Below, one piece after another: positions 62,023 to 64,000 of a DNA stretch of 64,000 nucleotides; position 1 is the first letter of the stretch, and each line of letters starts with the position of its first letter. Source of the stretch: Luteibacter yeojuensis (lineage in GTDB: Bacteria; Pseudomonadota; Gammaproteobacteria; Xanthomonadales; Rhodanobacteraceae); NCBI RefSeq assembly GCF_011742875.1, contig NZ_JAAQTL010000001.1, positions 1,116,001-1,180,000 of the forward strand, written 5' to 3'. The notes under the pieces were generated by a model. The model did not search any database, was not told the origin of the DNA, and worked only from the letters and a program-made list of their open reading frames with translations. The translations under genes and the position numbers were made by a program.

Positions 62023-62790
62023 TTAAGGCGACTGGTTGAACACCACGCCGGCCAGCTTCGCCGGGTCGAAGTTTGCGACGGCCTGGTTGATCGACGCGGG
62101 CGTATCGCGCCCGTAGCCGGCCACCAGCACGACGTAATCGGCCAGGTCGGAAAGGATCCGCGCATCCGGCGACCCCTTCACGGGCGGGCCGTCGAGGAAC
62201 AGATAGCGGTCGGAGTAGCGGCAACGCAGCGAGTCGAGCACCGCGCGCATGCGGAACGACGAGAAGTATTCCCCGCCGTTCTCGTGCGCCCTTCCCGACG
62301 GGATCAGACGCAGGCGTGGCACGCCCGTGGGATACATGATCGACGCGATACCCCGCGACGGGTGTTCGAGGAAGTCGATCAGGCCGCCCGTGCGCGGCTC
62401 CACGCCGAACGCCTTGTGCTGGTTCGGGTAACGGAGGTTGCAATCGATCAGCAGGCTCGTCTTCGATTCGTCGAAGGCGAACGCGGCGGCGAGGTTGCGG
62501 GCCACGAAGCTGCCGCCCGAGCGGGGACTCACCGCCGCCACCAGCGTGACGAAGTTGTTCTCCCCGGCCATCTCGAGCAGGCGCGTGCGGATGCCGCGGA
62601 ACGCGTCCGACTGTTGTCGAACCGAATCCTCGCGGTGGATCAGGCGTTTGCGCTCGCAATCGATAGGGGCCAGCGCCCCGCCCTCCTCGCGCATCCGCGC
62701 GATGGAGTGGCCGGGCGTCGCGTGCGCCTCGCCGTGGCGGGTGGCGACGACGTCGCCGAGTTCGATGTTGTCAGCGGCCATCTTGTTCAT
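62023..62790 (-). CDS. Tyrosine-autokinase-like ATPase with degenerate P-loop
   Basis: A 255-residue CpsD/CapB-like cytosolic protein of the ParA/MinD superfamily. Walker A' is intact (LLIDCNLRYPNQ), and DGPPVKGSPDA is the motif B region, but the P-loop reads SPRSGGSFVA, lacking the lysine of GxGKS/T. No C-terminal tyrosine cluster is present. It probably binds the chain-length protein without normal kinase activity. The ATG at 62790 (AAGGG upstream) is two bases after the stop of that gene. Confidence 0.8.
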   Translation of the reverse strand: MNKMAADNIELGDVVATRHGEAHATPGHSIARMREEGGALAPIDCERKRLIHREDSVRQQSDAFRGIRTRLLEMAGENNFVTLVAAVSPRSGGSFVARNLAAAFAFDESKTSLLIDCNLRYPNQHKAFGVEPRTGGLIDFLEHPSRGIASIMYPTGVPRLRLIPSGRAHENGGEYFSSFRMRAVLDSLRCRYSDRYLFLDGPPVKGSPDARILSDLADYVVLVAGYGRDTPASINQAVANFDPAKLAGVVFNQSP

Positions 62791-62792
62791 CG

Positions 62793-64000
62793 TCAACCCT
62801 TCATCCTCAGCCAGAACACCAGGAGGTATACGGCGCCGACACCCGCGACGATCAGGGCGAGCGTCATGTTGTGGAACTGGGCGCGGCGGCGATCGCGCGG
62901 GGTGGGATAGAAAGGGATGGTCGCCAGCACCGGGAAGCCGATGGCCTGTTCCAGCTGTGCCACGGAACGGATACGTGGATCGAAGCGCGCCACCGCGAAG
63001 AGGAGTCCGAACGGAATGGCGAGGGAAAGGGCGAGACCCGCCAGGCTGAAGTGCATGAAGCGCAGGCCCGATGGAACCAGTGGCATCACGGCCGGATTCT
63101 GCACCAGGAAGGTGAGCCCCCGCTGCTCGGCGTCGAGGTTCATCGACACGCGGGCGTTCTCGCGACGCTTCAGGAGGTCCTGGTAGACGTCGCGGTTCAC
63201 CGTGTAGTCGCGGGTGAGTTCCGCCGTGACGTTCTCCGAATTGGCGATGCGCTTGCTCCGCTCCAGTTCCGCCTGGAGCATCGATTCACTGGCCGCGACC
63301 CGCGCCGCGCTCGCCGCGGCGTCGCTGCGCACGGCGGCCAGCTGCAGCCGCATCTGCTGGTACACCGGGTTCATGGTCACCGCATGGTCCAGCGGCAAGG
63401 CCCCGCCGAGTGCGCGTTGCGCGTCGGCGGCCTGGGCCTGTTTGCGCAGGTCCTCGATCTGGTGGCGAAGACGGATCACGTCCGGGTACTCGTCGGTGTA
63501 GTTCAGCCGCAGCTTGTCCAACTGGCCCTGCAGATCGGCAAGCTGGGCCTGGTAAATGCCGCCCACCGTCTGCACCGCGTTGACCTCGGATTCGCCGTTG
63601 AGCTGCGACTGCAGCACCCCGGCCTGCGACTGCTTCTGCATGTAATCCATGCGGTTGTTTTCGATCTGCGTACGCAACTGGCTGATCCGCGCATTGGTGT
63701 CGGTCTCGCTGCCCGGGCGCGCGTCCGCGTTGGCGTCGCGATAAGCCTTCAGCTTGTCTTCCGCGTCGGTGAGCTTCGTGCGATACGCTTCCACCTGGCT
63801 GTTGATGAACTCATAGGCCTCGCGGCTTTCGCGCTGCTTCGAAGCGAGGCTCTCGCTGATGAACAGCTGGCCGAAGGCGCGGGTGACCTCGAAGGCCCGC
63901 TTTGGATCGGAGTCGAAATAGCTGATGGTGATGAGGTTGTCGCGGTTGTTGGCGATCTTCGTCCGCGCCTTGATGCCCTCGACGATCTTGTCGCGTTCCA
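62793..64000 (-). CDS. Chain-length determinant (Wzz/GumC type), 5' end outside window
   Basis: The C-terminal about 400 residues of a polysaccharide co-polymerase. The reading frame stays open to the window edge, so the start is missing. Long coiled-coil helices (about 63200-63900) precede a second membrane helix (GLRFMHFSLAGLALSLAIPF) and a final one near the C-terminus (VAGVGAVYLLVFWLRMKG). A proline-rich segment (FYPTPRDRRRAQ) lies between. It matches the exopolysaccharide chain-length proteins of PEP-CTERM loci. Confidence 0.88.
   Translation of the reverse strand, partial: ERDKIVEGIKARTKIANNRDNLITISYFDSDPKRAFEVTRAFGQLFISESLASKQRESREAYEFINSQVEAYRTKLTDAEDKLKAYRDANADARPGSETDTNARISQLRTQIENNRMDYMQKQSQAGVLQSQLNGESEVNAVQTVGGIYQAQLADLQGQLDKLRLNYTDEYPDVIRLRHQIEDLRKQAQAADAQRALGGALPLDHAVTMNPVYQQMRLQLAAVRSDAAASAARVAASESMLQAELERSKRIANSENVTAELTRDYTVNRDVYQDLLKRRENARVSMNLDAEQRGLTFLVQNPAVMPLVPSGLRFMHFSLAGLALSLAIPFGLLFAVARFDPRIRSVAQLEQAIGFPVLATIPFYPTPRDRRRAQFHNMTLALIVAGVGAVYLLVFWLRMKG

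Noticed and set aside
1..64000. CRISPR array, tRNA or rRNA genes, transposases
   Set aside because: No regularly spaced direct repeats, no tRNA-like cloverleaf or rRNA text and no transposase motif were recognised by eye; a covariance-model scan was not possible.

Overview
The window is GC-rich, densely coded chromosomal DNA. Gene content and family likeness suggest a gammaproteobacterium of the Xanthomonadales, probably Rhodanobacteraceae (Luteibacter/Dyella type). The clues are HiPIP, cytochrome bd/CIO, a GumC/PEP-CTERM-type exopolysaccharide cluster, TonB receptors with secreted glycosidases, and dispersed GTAGGAGCCGC-type repeats. This assignment is an inference. I see no rRNA, tRNA, CRISPR array, transposase or prophage. 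No gene-free stretch exceeds about 260 bases.

Region 1 (1-9.4 kb): 3-hydroxyanthranilate dioxygenase, a NUDIX hydrolase, an outer-membrane protein, two tandem amino-acid permeases, a HiPIP, then mtnB-mtnD-mtnC of methionine salvage with a C13-type peptidase overlapping mtnC. Region 2 (9.4-17.6 kb): a methionine-type aminotransferase with an omega-amidase (the last salvage steps), a LysR regulator divergent from an azoreductase, and a minus-strand block holding an MrfA/MrfB-like helicase-exonuclease pair, a metallothionein and a 49-residue protein; the last two are very short genes. The mtnB promoter and the DNA upstream of the aminotransferase share the palindrome TTTGGACGnCCAAA, so the two halves of the salvage pathway look co-regulated.

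Region 3 (17-27 kb): small envelope genes (two lipoproteins, two L,D-transpeptidases), a degenerate receiver protein, and an AT-richer four-gene cluster in which two paralogous secreted proteins flank two unknown proteins. Next come a shortened DUF421 protein, a 2OG-Fe dioxygenase, a stress protein, an AT-hook-like protein and a CHAD protein. Region 4 (27-37 kb): a TonB receptor, GH92 mannosidase and PI-specific phospholipase C operon with a divergent TetR regulator, a GH18 chitinase and an orphan FecR-like protein. Together these suggest feeding on mannosylated, GPI-anchored or chitinous (fungal) material.

Region 5 (37-53.4 kb): ChaA antiporter; a catabolic cluster (LysR with two DNA-binding domains, amidohydrolase, dihydroxyphthalate-decarboxylase-like protein, DctA symporter, OprB porin); a cyanide-insensitive bd oxidase operon; a YkgJ protein; an RMD1 protein; and an AttEFGH-like ABC exporter with an AttH lipocalin-like protein. 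Region 6 (53.5-64 kb): one long, tightly overlapping minus-strand operon for exopolysaccharide, resembling PEP-CTERM/exosortase-associated loci: chain-length protein (cut by the window edge), degenerate tyrosine-kinase-like ATPase, outer-membrane barrel, two alpha/beta hydrolases with non-serine nucleophile positions, GalE, an unknown secreted protein, a flippase and a FemAB/GNAT-like transferase.

At least five copies or fragments of a dispersed inverted repeat occur; two are translated in frame into unrelated proteins.
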